From the NCBI GenBank assembly GCA_903822425.1, contig CAIJOY010000031.1:1-64000 (forward strand): 64,000 nt of DNA. The letters are read 5' to 3'. The notes below the pieces were generated by a model. It made no database searches. It was not told the DNA's origin and was given only the letters and a program-made list of their open reading frames with translations. Position 1 is the first letter of the stretch, and each line of letters opens with the position of its first letter. Made by a program: the position numbers and the translations under genes. Positions 18,687-29,091 of this stretch are shown here, in pieces. This DNA is from an uncultured Actinomycetes bacterium. GTDB taxonomy: Bacteria > Actinomycetota > Actinomycetes > Nanopelagicales > Nanopelagicaceae.

Positions 18687-19682
18687 GTGGATCTAGATTC
18701 CAGTAAACCCTTCTCCACTAATCCTGTTTTGATCGAAGTGGTTCGATCTGGATATCTTGAATCCATTCATCGCGGCTCAGTTGTCTTACATGATGCTGCA
18801 GGCAATGTGCGCACCTTCGGTCATCCTGAACGTAAAACTTTTCCTCGCTCTTCTCATAAACCGTTGCAAGCAGTCGGCATGGTGCGCAGCGGCTTAGATT
18901 TACCACCACATCTTTTAGCTTTAGTTGGCGCAAGTCATGAAGGAACTAAAAAACATGTAGAAACTGCGCGTGCCATTTTGGCCACAGCTGGTCTTGATGA
19001 TTCAGCCCTTGATAACACGATGAGCATGCCTGAATCCCCAAGCGCTGCTTATGAGTGGGCAATTGAAGGCGGAAGATCTGATCGCATTCACCACAATTGT
19101 TCGGGTAAACATTCAGGAATGGTGGCAACGTGCGTTGCGGCAGGTTGGCCCACCATTGGTTATCGCGATCCTTCCCACCCTTTGCAAAAAGCAATTTATG
19201 CAACGGTTGAAGATTTAGCGGAGGAAAAAATTGCTGCAACTGCAATAGATGGCTGCGGTGCACCGATCCACGCAATTTCAACGCTAGGTCTTGCTCGCGC
19301 ATTTAGAAAAATTCGCTTGGCGGCGCCCGGAACACCTGAGGCTCGCGTTGCAGATGCAATGTCTGCCTATCCATTCCTTGTGGGTGGGGAAGGTCGCGAC
19401 GTGACTGATTTGATGGTGGGTGCACCTGGAATTTTTTCTAAAGATGGCGCAGAAGCGGTGTACGGCGGCGCCCATCGCGATGGTCGAGCGATGGCATCTA
19501 AATTAGATGATGGCGCGTTTCGCGCAAATGGCACTGTCTTCGCAGCGGTATTGCACTCCTGGGGCTATGACACTCCAGAGGTAAGAAACTGGATCTCCTA
19601 CCCCGTCTATGGCGGTGGAAAGCAAGAAGGAGAAATTAGACCCTCAAAAGAATTTCTAGATTGGTTAGGGGCATCATCATGA
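18687..19682 (+). CDS. Asparaginase (asparaginase II family)
   Basis: A 331-aa enzyme of the pfam06089 family, which hydrolyses asparagine to aspartate and ammonia. Typical segments are [46 protein letters not shown] and [10 protein letters not shown]. No signal peptide, so it acts in the cytoplasm. It starts at GTG 18687 behind GAGGGGA. The stop overlaps the start of the ABC ATPase (ATGA), so both are translated together. An uptake-plus-hydrolysis role for asparagine or related amino acids follows from that context. Confidence 0.9.
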   Translation: MDLDSSKPFSTNPVLIEVVRSGYLESIHRGSVVLHDAAGNVRTFGHPERKTFPRSSHKPLQAVGMVRSGLDLPPHLLALVGASHEGTKKHVETARAILATAGLDDSALDNTMSMPESPSAAYEWAIEGGRSDRIHHNCSGKHSGMVATCVAAGWPTIGYRDPSHPLQKAIYATVEDLAEEKIAATAIDGCGAPIHAISTLGLARAFRKIRLAAPGTPEARVADAMSAYPFLVGGEGRDVTDLMVGAPGIFSKDGAEAVYGGAHRDGRAMASKLDDGAFRANGTVFAAVLHSWGYDTPEVRNWISYPVYGGGKQEGEIRPSKEFLDWLGASS

Positions 19683-20431
19683 GTGCAACTTCAGTGCAAC
19701 CTCTAGTCTCCCTTAGGCACGTGGATAAACTCTTTGGAGATAATCAAGTTCTCTATGACATCAACTTGGATATCGCACCTGGTGAAGTAGTTGTTCTCGT
19801 TGGTCCCAGCGGATCTGGAAAATCAACACTCTGTCGTTGTATTAATCGCTTAGAAACCATCAACGCAGGTGAAGTTCATGTTAACGGAGAACTTCTCCCT
19901 CTTGAAGGCAAAGATCTCAGTCGAATTCGTGCCGATGTCGGTATGGTCTTTCAATCATTTAATCTCTTTGGTCATATGACTGCTCTTGAAAACATCACTG
20001 TTGCCCCCATCAAAGTGCGTGGCACTGATAAAAAAGAAGCTATCGAGCTAGGTATGAAACTTCTGACTCGAGTCGGCATTCCAGAAAAAGCTCATCAATA
20101 CCCAGCACAGCTATCTGGCGGACAACAACAGAGAGTTGCTATTGCACGCGCCCTTGCGATGAACCCCAAAGTCATGCTCTTTGATGAGCCAACATCAGCC
20201 CTTGATCCAGAAATGATCAATGAAGTGCTCGATGTTATGACCAGCCTCGCTCAAGATGGAATGACGATGCTCATCGTTACCCACGAGATGGGCTTTGCGC
20301 GCAGGGCCGCAAACAGAGTTATTTTCATGGACGAAGGTCGCATTGTTGAGCAAGCCCCACCTAGTGAGTTCTTCTCCAACCCTAAGACCGATAGAGCAAA
20401 AGATTTTCTTTCGAAGATTCTTCAGCATTAG
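19679..20431 (+). CDS. Polar amino-acid ABC transporter ATPase
   Basis: A 250-aa GlnQ/GluA-type ATPase: Walker [10 protein letters not shown], signature [15 protein letters not shown], Walker [15 protein letters not shown] and the switch His in IVTHEM. ATG 19679 overlaps the asparaginase stop; the track's earlier start lies inside that gene. With the following binding protein and two permeases it makes a complete importer, most likely for aspartate, asparagine, glutamate or glutamine. Confidence 0.93.
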   Translation: MSATSVQPLVSLRHVDKLFGDNQVLYDINLDIAPGEVVVLVGPSGSGKSTLCRCINRLETINAGEVHVNGELLPLEGKDLSRIRADVGMVFQSFNLFGHMTALENITVAPIKVRGTDKKEAIELGMKLLTRVGIPEKAHQYPAQLSGGQQQRVAIARALAMNPKVMLFDEPTSALDPEMINEVLDVMTSLAQDGMTMLIVTHEMGFARRAANRVIFMDEGRIVEQAPPSEFFSNPKTDRAKDFLSKILQH

Positions 20432-20479
20432 CTAGTTGAAGATTTCTCGCAAGGAATACCCAAACAGAGAGGGAGAGAA

Positions 20480-21349
20480 ATGCAGAAAAGAACCACAGTT
20501 AAAGTCCTAGGAAGTGTGCTCGCAATCGCGGCACTCTTGCTCAGCGGCTGTTCCAAGAGCGGAGGGTCTGCTGCAAACAGCTTCCCTGCCGATAGCACCA
20601 TGGCCAAGATTGCCGCAAAGGGCAAGCTCACTGTTGGCGTCGCTTTCGACACTGCTCTATTTTCGGTAAAGAATCCAACTACTGGCGCGATTGAAGGCTT
20701 CGATGCTGACTTCGCACGTTTAGTTGCAGAAAAACTCACAGGCAGCGCTGACAATATCGAATGGGTAGAAACAAGCGGCGAAAACCGTATGCCATTTATT
20801 GAGTCAGGCAAAGTAGATATGGTGATCAAGACTTTCACTATCACAGCAGAGCGCGATCTTCGCATCGACTTCGCTGGTCCTTACTACCTCGTTGGCCAGG
20901 ACATGATGGTCCGCAAGGATTACACAAAGGTTACAAAAGTTGATGACCTAAATGATCCAACAATCAAAGTTTGCGATGGAACAGGAACTGTTACTTCAGC
21001 AAATATTCGCAAGACTTCACCAAATGCCAATATCACTGAAGTTGACGACACCAATCTCTGCGTAGAGGGTGTTAAAGATGGACGTTTCGATGTGTATGTC
21101 GATGACGATTCATACATGGGTGGCGTAGTTGCCCAAGCTCCAGACAAGATCAAACTTGTTGGTGCTCCATTTACGAAAGAAGGTCTTGGCTGGGGTCTAG
21201 GAAACAATGACACCGTCTTTAAGACTTGGCTTAATGCACTCCTACAGACTGCAATCGATGATGGAACATGGAAGAAATTCTATGATGCCAACATTGGTTC
21301 AGTTCTAGGAACAGAGCCACAAATTCCTACGGTAGGAGTTCTTCCGTAA
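20480..21349 (+). CDS. Amino-acid ABC transporter substrate-binding lipoprotein
   Basis: A 289-aa family 3 solute-binding protein with a lipoprotein signal ending in LLLSGC, so it is anchored to the outer face of the membrane. It has GKLTVGVAFDTALF at the mature start and the family motif IEGFDADFARLVAEKL. WVETSGENRMPFIESGKVDM resembles glutamate/aspartate binders (GluB type). An AGAGAGGGAGAG site precedes ATG 20480. Confidence 0.92.
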   Translation: MQKRTTVKVLGSVLAIAALLLSGCSKSGGSAANSFPADSTMAKIAAKGKLTVGVAFDTALFSVKNPTTGAIEGFDADFARLVAEKLTGSADNIEWVETSGENRMPFIESGKVDMVIKTFTITAERDLRIDFAGPYYLVGQDMMVRKDYTKVTKVDDLNDPTIKVCDGTGTVTSANIRKTSPNANITEVDDTNLCVEGVKDGRFDVYVDDDSYMGGVVAQAPDKIKLVGAPFTKEGLGWGLGNNDTVFKTWLNALLQTAIDDGTWKKFYDANIGSVLGTEPQIPTVGVLP

Positions 21350-21365
21350 AGGATTGAATTAAAAC

Positions 21366-22019
21366 ATGGACCTTATTTACATAATTCGCGAATATTGGCC
21401 CATGTTTGCGCGGGGCGCGGAGATGACCCTCTTTTTGACGGTCACCTCCGCGCTCTTAGCTTTTCTCATTGGTTCCATCGTCGCAGTTATGCGCATCGGT
21501 CCTATCCCTCCATTGCGCGCCGCCGCAAGTGTGTACATCGAAATCATGCGAGCAATTCCATTATTGGCATTAATTATTTTGTTCTTAGTAGCGCTACCTA
21601 AAATCGGTATTTTTTACTCCACTACAATTTCTGCAATTCTTACCTTGGGCATTTACACCGGCGCCTATGTTGCCGAGGCACTTCGAGCAGGGTTTAGAAC
21701 AGTGCCCAAAGGCCAAATCGAAGCAGCGCGCGCTCTAGGTATGACATTTAGAGGAATGTTTCTCAATGTCTTATTGCCTCAATCTATTCGTAGTGTGATT
21801 CCTCCGATGGGCAACTTACTCATCAGCAATATCAAAGCAACTGCCTTGGCTGGCGCTGTTGGAGTTCAAGAAATCTACTGGGCAGCAGCTAGAGTCAACT
21901 TCGATTCAGCCCGCTCTATCGCCGTTTTTACTCTTGCCGCTATTTGTTATCTTTGCATCGCACTTCCTACTGGATTTTTGTGGCGCAAACTTGAAGCCAG
22001 AATGAAGATAGTGCGATGA
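21366..22019 (+). CDS. Amino-acid ABC transporter permease (GluC-like)
   Basis: A 217-aa HisM/GlnP-family permease with about five membrane helices and the ATPase-coupling EAA loop AEALRAGFRTVPKGQIEAARALGM. Preceded by AAAGGA. It overlaps the second permease by 4 bp (ATGA), fitting a heterodimeric channel of the GluC-GluD type. Confidence 0.92.
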   Translation: MDLIYIIREYWPMFARGAEMTLFLTVTSALLAFLIGSIVAVMRIGPIPPLRAAASVYIEIMRAIPLLALIILFLVALPKIGIFYSTTISAILTLGIYTGAYVAEALRAGFRTVPKGQIEAARALGMTFRGMFLNVLLPQSIRSVIPPMGNLLISNIKATALAGAVGVQEIYWAAARVNFDSARSIAVFTLAAICYLCIALPTGFLWRKLEARMKIVR

Positions 22020-22870
22020 GCAAAGATTCGAACTTTCTCTTTGATGACATGGGTCCACGAGCCAAACGCCGAGTGCGCATTGGAAGCGCTATTGCAACAC
22101 TCTTAATCATATGGTCACTCTGGGTTATTTATAACCGTCTAGAGAGCAACGGCCAATTTGAAGGTCGCCGATGGGCGCTCTTTACTCACCATGGCACTTG
22201 GTTATTTCTACTTGGCGGCCTTGGTAACACCATGCTGGCTGCGGTGCTCACTGCCTGCATTTCATTTCCTTTATCCATATTGATGGCACTGGCTCGCCTT
22301 TCCAAGAATCCGATTTTGTCAAAACCCGCTGTTGCATTTGTGGAATTTTTCCGATCTATGCCACTAGTCATTCTCATCCTCTTCATCGCAGTAACCGCAC
22401 CTGCATCAGGAATTTTTAAGATGTCTGGGCTCTGGGTTTTAGTGACTGGCATGACGATGTATTACATCTCGGTTTTTTCAGAAGTAGTCAGAGCCGGAAT
22501 CATCTCTTTGCCGTCTGGTCAACGAGAGGCAGCAAAAGCCCTTGGCATGGATTACAAACAAACTATGAGATTAGTTGAATTGCCTCAAGCTTTATACGCG
22601 ATGACCCCTGCCATCATGAGCCAACTCTTATTCTTAGTACAGGACACCAGTATTGGTTACATCATTCCTTATGAAGAGCTTCTGCGCCGAGGGCGCGATA
22701 TTGAGTCCTATCTACCAATATCAATCTTGCAGACATACCTAGTCGTTACCTTGGTTTATGCAATCGTCAGCCTAAGCATGCTCGCATTAACAAATCGTAT
22801 CGAGCGCAACCGCAACATATCTACACCCCGTGCCCCTAAAGGCACGCCGAAAGTTGCTGCTAGCGCCTAG
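22016..22870 (+). CDS. Amino-acid ABC transporter permease (GluD-like)
   Basis: A 284-aa permease with an N-terminal cytoplasmic stretch (FDDMGPRAKRRVRIG), about five helices and the EAA loop VVRAGIISLPSGQREAAKALGM. GluD proteins have a similar longer N-terminus. Last gene of the asparaginase-transporter operon; its final 11 bp overlap the convergent membrane-protein gene. Confidence 0.92.
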   Translation: MSKDSNFLFDDMGPRAKRRVRIGSAIATLLIIWSLWVIYNRLESNGQFEGRRWALFTHHGTWLFLLGGLGNTMLAAVLTACISFPLSILMALARLSKNPILSKPAVAFVEFFRSMPLVILILFIAVTAPASGIFKMSGLWVLVTGMTMYYISVFSEVVRAGIISLPSGQREAAKALGMDYKQTMRLVELPQALYAMTPAIMSQLLFLVQDTSIGYIIPYEELLRRGRDIESYLPISILQTYLVVTLVYAIVSLSMLALTNRIERNRNISTPRAPKGTPKVAASA

Positions 22871-23894
22871 AAGTATTCTGAGCGATATGTACGAGGGCAA
22901 CAGAAATTTCCATTACCAAACGTAATACCAAGACAAAGAGCGCTCCCGCTATTAGACCTAGTGCGAATCCGGCTGGAAAGATTGCTAAAAATTGTGGATG
23001 GAAACTACCTTCGTAACCGCCCTTGAGGTATCCATACACCGTGTAAGTCTGCATAGGTACTATGACAGCAAAGATTCCAACCGCTAACACTACGTAGAAA
23101 CCATAGATATATCCGGCAATTTTGCGAGTGATGTAATCGTTAAATCGGAAGTCTTTGAGTTGGCCTAGAAGTTGACTAATTTCTCTAGCCCACGCAGGGG
23201 CAGTCATATAGAACAAAACAAAAACTAGAGAAAAGATTGCAACCTGAAGCAAAGCTTGGATTAATCCAATTGGCCAGTACCAGAAAAGTGTCCATTGAAA
23301 TCCCGCATCATAATTTATGCCTTGAGTCGAAACTGCATCTTTTGTAGATTGAAAATCGATATAGCAGATCAAAAGCACAACTATTGAAGCAAATACGAGA
23401 GCCAAAATTGTTCCAGCAGATTTCAAATGGATTCGAATTCGATTGAGTGCACCAGTTAACTGCATACGGATTGGCCCAAACTCCTTCATGACGAGCACAG
23501 CAAAGGGAACCAGTGCAAAAGTTGAAAATAATTGAATCGGCGCTGTGCCATCAAAATTAATAAAAACATCTTGAAAAAGTCGGCCTAAGCTGCGGTCGGT
23601 GCGCCAATTATTAAGTGATGTGACCAGGTGGAGTATCTCAACAAGGGCGGCGATATAAATCAAGTAGGGCCGCAGAAGAAGGTTTCTTTTTACTATCCAT
23701 GCATAAACCAATAGAACGTAGACCAACAGAATCATTTTGAGATAGATATTTGAGGCGAGGTAGCTCAACGAGGATGTGACATCACTCCAACTGCCAATGT
23801 CAGAGTGCGAATACCAGTAAAAGGTATTGGGGATGTTGAGCAGGATTACTACAGCCAACAGCAGACGTGTGTTGAGTCGAGTGAGTGTATTCAT
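22860..23894 (-). CDS. Multi-pass membrane protein, possible DUF4282 domain
   Basis: A 344-aa integral membrane protein with about eight hydrophobic helices (for example LLLAVVILLNIPN, IYLKMILLVYVLLVYAWI, ALGLIAGALFVLVLRLV). The C-terminal RLVMEISVALVHIAQNT resembles the end of DUF4282 domains, but this is weak. I chose ATG 23894 (MNTLTRL), preceded by AAGG; the track's first 35 residues are not hydrophobic and look like leader. The function is unknown. The gene is probably co-transcribed with the upstream FrnE-like gene. Confidence 0.65.
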   Translation of the reverse strand: MNTLTRLNTRLLLAVVILLNIPNTFYWYSHSDIGSWSDVTSSLSYLASNIYLKMILLVYVLLVYAWIVKRNLLLRPYLIYIAALVEILHLVTSLNNWRTDRSLGRLFQDVFINFDGTAPIQLFSTFALVPFAVLVMKEFGPIRMQLTGALNRIRIHLKSAGTILALVFASIVVLLICYIDFQSTKDAVSTQGINYDAGFQWTLFWYWPIGLIQALLQVAIFSLVFVLFYMTAPAWAREISQLLGQLKDFRFNDYITRKIAGYIYGFYVVLAVGIFAVIVPMQTYTVYGYLKGGYEGSFHPQFLAIFPAGFALGLIAGALFVLVLRLVMEISVALVHIAQNTSRR

Positions 23895-23964
23895 GAGGTA
23901 AGCCTTGAGGATGAACTCCCCCCTCTCCAGCAAACACACCGCACAAAAAAGTGAAATCTTTACA

Positions 23965-24609
23965 TCATGCTGGAATTTGAGGGTGATCTTTCCAAGCACT
24001 CTCTAGCGTCTGTGTAAATGCCTCAAGCGGTTGAGCACCAGAAATCCCGTATTTCATATCCACCACGAAAAAGGGAACCCCTGTTGCCCCGAGCTCTGAT
24101 GCCAAATTGCGATCGGCAATTACTTCTTCAGTAAATTTTCCAGATAGTAGAACATCCTCGACAACATCTGCATCAAAGCCGACCGAGAGTGCAACGCTTA
24201 CTAAATCAGCATGCGAAAACATTGGCTTAGATTTTTCGAAATATCCCGAATACATCGCCTCTAAAAGTAGATCTTGCTTGCCAACAGTGGCAGCCCACAA
24301 TAAAAGGCGATGGGCATCAAAAGTATTTCCAGAAAGTGTTTCATCCAGGTTATAGCAAAGGCCTTCCCCATCAGCGATAGCGCAGACATTTGCCTGCATC
24401 TGCTTAACGGCAGTAGGTGCCATCTGATATTTATGGGCAAGAAGTTCGGTAGTAGATACAGTGTCGGTGATATCTGGTTGTAACTGAAATGCACGGTGGC
24501 GAATAGTGACTTGATCTTTATGGGCAAAAGTAGAGAGCGCTTTTTCTAGGCGCCTTTTGCCGATGTAACACCAAGGACAGACAACATCAGACCAGACATC
24601 AATAATCAT
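23965..24609 (-). CDS. DsbA-family oxidoreductase (FrnE-like)
   Basis: A 214-aa thioredoxin-fold protein with the active-site CPWC (Cys11, Cys14) in the segment WSDVVCPWCYIGKRRLE, an inserted helical domain and the cis-Pro region GATGVPFFVVD. No signal peptide, so it is the cytoplasmic FrnE/YwbO type, which handles thiol-disulfide exchange, often under oxidative stress. The gene is followed about 70 bp later by the membrane-protein gene. Confidence 0.9.
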   Translation of the reverse strand: MIIDVWSDVVCPWCYIGKRRLEKALSTFAHKDQVTIRHRAFQLQPDITDTVSTTELLAHKYQMAPTAVKQMQANVCAIADGEGLCYNLDETLSGNTFDAHRLLLWAATVGKQDLLLEAMYSGYFEKSKPMFSHADLVSVALSVGFDADVVEDVLLSGKFTEEVIADRNLASELGATGVPFFVVDMKYGISGAQPLEAFTQTLESAWKDHPQIPA

Positions 24610-24640
24610 GAGTTCAGTTTAATCTCAGATTCAAGCTGCC

Positions 24641-26071
24641 CTACGCCAAGAAATTGGTGAACTGCCAAGGATCTTGGGTGTCGTATTCGCGACCATTCCA
24701 GCCCTTGAACAAATCATTACGAGTGCTGATGGGATCCCAGTCAGACTGAACTGAGACGAAATTCCAGTATTTTTGTGCATATGCCAAAACTTCTCGCCAT
24801 GGCAAATCATCCGGAACCAGGTAACCACGGTCTGGGTGGTGCATCGCCCAGGCCACAGCAGAGAAAACTGCAGAACCCACTTGAACTGTCGTAGCTGATT
24901 GACCAGGAATTAGCTTACGAGCATCGTGAATATTTAATAGTGAACCAGTCCACCAACATTTGTATTGGTGACCCATCAATAAGACACCTAGGCGATCTTC
25001 ACCATCAATGATTTCATCATTCATGATGCGTTGATTAGTTGTGATATCCCACTGCATCTGCTCAAGCTCGCGCATGGATGCGATTGCTGCATCTGTTGGC
25101 CGATAGGCGTAATGCACGGTAGGGCGATAGATCGCCTTTCCTTCTTCCCATACAGTCAGATGATCTGAGATCGTAAATGCTTCCCCGTGACGAACCACCA
25201 TCCCTGTATTTTCTTGATTAGGAACCCAGGATCGAACCCATGTAGTTGCCCCTGGTTGTGCGATTCCTATTTGATTTTGTGGTCCACCTTCATGAGTAAA
25301 TGCCCCACGTGGCAACTTCTTTTCGTGAGTTCCGCAACCCATTTCCGCTGGCGCAATTCCTTCCTCATAAAATCCTTCAACGCTCCAAGTATTGACGAAT
25401 TCATTGAGCAATTTAGGTTTATCAGAGATTTGAGTATCTAATTCGGCAATATGAATTACCTTGACTCCCAAAGTCTGTGCCAGCTTGGGATAGTTCTCTG
25501 ATGCAAGTGCTTGTTTTACTCCAGGCAGATCAGCATTTTCTGCAATTGATTTCTCTGCAATCTCTACAAGGGCTTTTTTGGTAAGACTGGAAACCAAACC
25601 AGGATTAGCCCCATGCTCAACAATTGCAGTAGGTCCGCCACCTTTCCAAGTGTCGGTGAGTTTGCGCAATTTCATATGACGGTAATACAGCGTTCGCTCT
25701 TGCGGGGTACGGGCCGAAGGATTGGAATTCGGATCCCACAATTCTAAAGAGGTGTTGAGGTAGATGACACCGTGATTGTGTGCCCATTCAATAATGTCAT
25801 TAGCGTCGATATTCCATGCCAGGTCAAGAAGAAAATCTCCAGTGGCTAAATATTTCGACAGGAATTGGTCCATGTTTTCACGAGTGAGTTCATCGTTAAT
25901 ATATGTGGCACCTTTGGCAATCGACTCCAGGAAGCGAAAACGAGTATCTCGCATATCCACGATCGTGATCTGTTTACCTTCCACTTCATGTTCGATAAGA
26001 AGTGGGACTACGGTCTGTGCAACAGATCCGCCGCCAAGTACAAGAACGCGATTGTGGAATTTCTCTGGCAA
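24641..26071 (-). CDS. Homospermidine synthase
   Basis: A 476-aa NAD-dependent enzyme of the saccharopine dehydrogenase fold, which joins two putrescines (or putrescine and spermidine) to form homospermidine. The Rossmann motif LVLGGGSVAQTVVPLL opens the protein. LDLAWNIDANDIIEWAHNHGVIYLNTSLELWDP and GANPGLVSSLTKKAL are strongly family-like, and the length fits bacterial HSS. It starts at TTG 26071 behind AAGAGG. It stands alone; no polyamine synthesis or transport genes adjoin it. Confidence 0.88.
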   Translation of the reverse strand: MPEKFHNRVLVLGGGSVAQTVVPLLIEHEVEGKQITIVDMRDTRFRFLESIAKGATYINDELTRENMDQFLSKYLATGDFLLDLAWNIDANDIIEWAHNHGVIYLNTSLELWDPNSNPSARTPQERTLYYRHMKLRKLTDTWKGGGPTAIVEHGANPGLVSSLTKKALVEIAEKSIAENADLPGVKQALASENYPKLAQTLGVKVIHIAELDTQISDKPKLLNEFVNTWSVEGFYEEGIAPAEMGCGTHEKKLPRGAFTHEGGPQNQIGIAQPGATTWVRSWVPNQENTGMVVRHGEAFTISDHLTVWEEGKAIYRPTVHYAYRPTDAAIASMRELEQMQWDITTNQRIMNDEIIDGEDRLGVLLMGHQYKCWWTGSLLNIHDARKLIPGQSATTVQVGSAVFSAVAWAMHHPDRGYLVPDDLPWREVLAYAQKYWNFVSVQSDWDPISTRNDLFKGWNGREYDTQDPWQFTNFLA

Positions 26072-26166
26072 TTAATTACCTCTTATCTACTTGGCTGCTC
26101 GGATGGGCCAAATAAGCCTGCTCAGGTTATCTAGATTCGGCTAGGAATCAAAAGCCAAGGGCAAGC

Positions 26167-26202
26167 AAAATCCCCGACCCAATGATCTGGGCCGGGGATT
26201 TT
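26167..26202 (-). terminator. Terminator after nrdJ
   Basis: AAAATCCCC-GACCC ... GGGCC-GGGGATTTT forms a strong stem of about 13 bp just beyond the nrdJ stop. The terminal A/T tracts make it work in either direction, and it separates nrdJ from the homospermidine synthase gene. Confidence 0.85.
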
Positions 26203-26216
26203 GTACTTCTAGCAGA

Positions 26217-29048
26217 TTAGCTACAGCCTGATGTGCTGCCGCAACCTTCGCAGACATAGCAAGCACCAGATGCACGCATCTTGACGCCGCACGTCATGCA
26301 CAGTGGAGCATCAGATTTGATACCTGAGATTGCCTCAAGTAATTCAGTAGATGAGCCGAATGTGATCGGAGCTGATTCAATCTTGACTGCTACTGGCTTT
26401 GGAGCCGGTGCAACAGGTGCAACAGGTGCAATTGTTTCAGTGCGTTCGAACTCATCGACTTCTTCGCTGACATCTTCTGTGTAGGTACCGGTTTCGAGGG
26501 CGCGAGCGCGCTCTGAAGCGGTGTAGAGACCGATGCCTGCGCGAGATTCAAAGGGCAAGTAATCAAGTGCTAGGCGGCGGAAGATGTAATCCATCATGGA
26601 TTGTGCGATACGGATATCGGCATCATCTGTCATTCCACTTGGCTCAAAGCGCAAGTTGGTGAACTTCTCAACAAATGTTTGTAGCGGAACGCCGTATTGC
26701 AAGCCAATGGAGACAGCAATCGAGAAAGCATCCATAACACCGGCAAGAGTGGAACCTTGCTTGCCAAGCTTGAGGAAAACTTCACCAAGTGCGCCATCTG
26801 CATAAGCACCAGAGGTCATGTACCCCTCGGCACCGCCCACAGAGAAGGATGTGGTCATAGATGGACGTGACTTAGGCAAACGCTTACGAACAGCATGTGC
26901 TGGAGCAGTTGCTGCAGGAGCATCGGTTTTAGCTGCTTTGCCATCAGAGAGTGGTTGTCCAACTTTGCAATTGTCGCGATAGACGGCAAGTGCCTTAAGT
27001 CCTAACTTCCAACCTTCGTAGTAAACCTCTTCAACTTCCTCCACTGTTGCCTCAGCTGGCAAGTTAACAGTCTTGGAAATTGCACCAGATAGGAAAGGCT
27101 GGCATGCAGCCATCATGCGCACATGGCCCATAGGTGCGATTGAACGAGCACCGAGAGCACAATCAAAAACGTCGTAGTGCTCTGGCTTAAGGCCAGGTGC
27201 ATCAATGACATGGCCATGAGTTGAGATGAATTCGACAATGGCTTCAATGGTTTCTTCTGTATATCCAAGTTTGCGAAGTGCTGCAGGAACAGTTTGGTTA
27301 ACGATCTGCATAGATCCGCCACCGACAAGTTTCTTAAACTTCACCAAGGAGAAATCAGGTTCGATACCTGTTGTATCGCAATCCATCATCAAACCGATGG
27401 TTCCAGTTGGAGCAAGTACGGAGATCTGCGCGTTGCGCCATCCGTTCTTTTCGCCAATTGATAGACAAGCATCCCAAGCCTTGTTTGCTTCAGTCCAGAC
27501 ATCACGATCAAGTGTTGTCGATGACTTGGCAGAAATTGATGCAGAGGCATGCTTGCGCATAACGCGAGCATGTGGAGCTGCGTTGCGTGCAAAGCCGTCA
27601 TATGGTCCGACGATGCCAGAGAGTTCAGCAGAGCGCTTGTAGGTAATACCGCTCATCAAAGATGTAATAGCACCGGCAAGTGCGCGGCCACCATCTGAAT
27701 CATAGGCAAGACCAGATGCCATAAGGAGAGCACCTAAGTTTGCATAACCAATACCCAGTTGGCGATAAGCACGAGTTGTGTCACCAATTGCTGTTGTTGG
27801 GAAATCTGCGAAACAGATCGAGATATCCATCGCGGTGATGATCATCTCTGCTGCGCGAGCAAAAGTCTTCGAATCAAATGATCCATCGGACTTAAGGAAT
27901 TTCATCAAGTTAATCGATGCCAAGTTACATGATGAGTTATCAAGTGACATGTACTCAGAGCAAGGATTGGATGCATTAATGCGTCCAGTCTCTGGGTTGG
28001 TGTGCCAATCATTGATCGTGTCATCGTATTGAATTCCTGGATCAGCACATGCCCAAGCAGCTTGTGCCATCTTGCGGAACAACCCACGTGCATCGATTGT
28101 CTCGATGATTTCGCCAGTTGAACGTGCTTTCAAACCAAATTCTGTTCCGCCTTCATATGCGCGCATGAAATCATCACTCACGCGAACAGAGTTATTAGCG
28201 TTCTGATATTGCACAGAAATAATGTCTTTGCCGCCGAGGTCCATATCAAAGCCCGCATCACGAAGTGCACGGATCTTGTTCTCTTCATTGACCTTGGTCT
28301 CGATAAATTCTTCGATATCTGGATGATCCACATCAAGAACAACCATCTTGGCTGCGCGACGTGTTGCACCGCCTGATTTGATTGTGCCAGCAGATGCATC
28401 AGCACCACGCATAAAGGAGACAGGTCCTGATGCTGTGCCACCTGATTTAAGAAGTTCTTTGGACGAACGAATGCGAGACAAGTTTAGACCTGCACCGGAT
28501 CCGCCTTTAAAGATCATTCCCTCTTCGCGATACCAGTTAAGGATCGAATCCATTGTGTCATCAACAGAGAGGATGAAACATGCGCTCACTTGTTGTGGAG
28601 CAGCTGTTCCAACGTTAAACCAGACAGGTGAGTTAAATGAGAAGATCTGGTGCAAGAGCATATGTGTGAGTTCGTGTTCGAAAACTTCAGCATCTACATC
28701 ATTTGCAAAGTAACCAAATTCTTTTCCGGCCTTTACGTAAGTTAAAACAACGCGGTCGATAACTTGCTTCAAAGACCATTCGCGGTTTTCAGCACCTACT
28801 GCGCCACGGAAATACTTGGTGGTCACGATCATGGATGCATTGACTGACCAGAAATCAGGGTATTCAACACCGCGTTGTTCGAAAACAACATCCCCGCTCT
28901 TCCAGTTTGTCTGGACGACATCTCGACGCTCCCAGTTCACTTCGTCGTAAGGGTGTACTCCAGCTTTTGTGTAAATCCGCTCGAGTGTTAAACCCTTGCC
29001 TGACTTAGTGGTGGACTTGCTAGGTCGATTGATGACCGTCTCTGACAT
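26217..29048 (-). CDS. nrdJ: Adenosylcobalamin-dependent (class II) ribonucleotide reductase
   Basis: NrdJ reduces ribonucleotides to deoxyribonucleotides using adenosylcobalamin, so it needs no oxygen. The 943-aa length is that of the long actinobacterial class II form. Visible are the catalytic-loop region NPCSEYMSLDNSSCNLASINL, the barrel segment VLAPTGTIGLMMDCDTTGIEPD and a Cys-rich C-terminus (CMTCGVKMRASGACYVCEGCGSTSGCS) for re-reduction of the active site or zinc binding. It follows nrdR by 43 bp in the same operon, under the NrdR boxes. No class I reductase lies in the window. Confidence 0.96.
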   Translation of the reverse strand: MSETVINRPSKSTTKSGKGLTLERIYTKAGVHPYDEVNWERRDVVQTNWKSGDVVFEQRGVEYPDFWSVNASMIVTTKYFRGAVGAENREWSLKQVIDRVVLTYVKAGKEFGYFANDVDAEVFEHELTHMLLHQIFSFNSPVWFNVGTAAPQQVSACFILSVDDTMDSILNWYREEGMIFKGGSGAGLNLSRIRSSKELLKSGGTASGPVSFMRGADASAGTIKSGGATRRAAKMVVLDVDHPDIEEFIETKVNEENKIRALRDAGFDMDLGGKDIISVQYQNANNSVRVSDDFMRAYEGGTEFGLKARSTGEIIETIDARGLFRKMAQAAWACADPGIQYDDTINDWHTNPETGRINASNPCSEYMSLDNSSCNLASINLMKFLKSDGSFDSKTFARAAEMIITAMDISICFADFPTTAIGDTTRAYRQLGIGYANLGALLMASGLAYDSDGGRALAGAITSLMSGITYKRSAELSGIVGPYDGFARNAAPHARVMRKHASASISAKSSTTLDRDVWTEANKAWDACLSIGEKNGWRNAQISVLAPTGTIGLMMDCDTTGIEPDFSLVKFKKLVGGGSMQIVNQTVPAALRKLGYTEETIEAIVEFISTHGHVIDAPGLKPEHYDVFDCALGARSIAPMGHVRMMAACQPFLSGAISKTVNLPAEATVEEVEEVYYEGWKLGLKALAVYRDNCKVGQPLSDGKAAKTDAPAATAPAHAVRKRLPKSRPSMTTSFSVGGAEGYMTSGAYADGALGEVFLKLGKQGSTLAGVMDAFSIAVSIGLQYGVPLQTFVEKFTNLRFEPSGMTDDADIRIAQSMMDYIFRRLALDYLPFESRAGIGLYTASERARALETGTYTEDVSEEVDEFERTETIAPVAPVAPAPKPVAVKIESAPITFGSSTELLEAISGIKSDAPLCMTCGVKMRASGACYVCEGCGSTSGCS

Positions 29049-29091
29049 TTATATGTTCCCCATCTTCTTCTAGTAAATTCGTTATTCGTAC

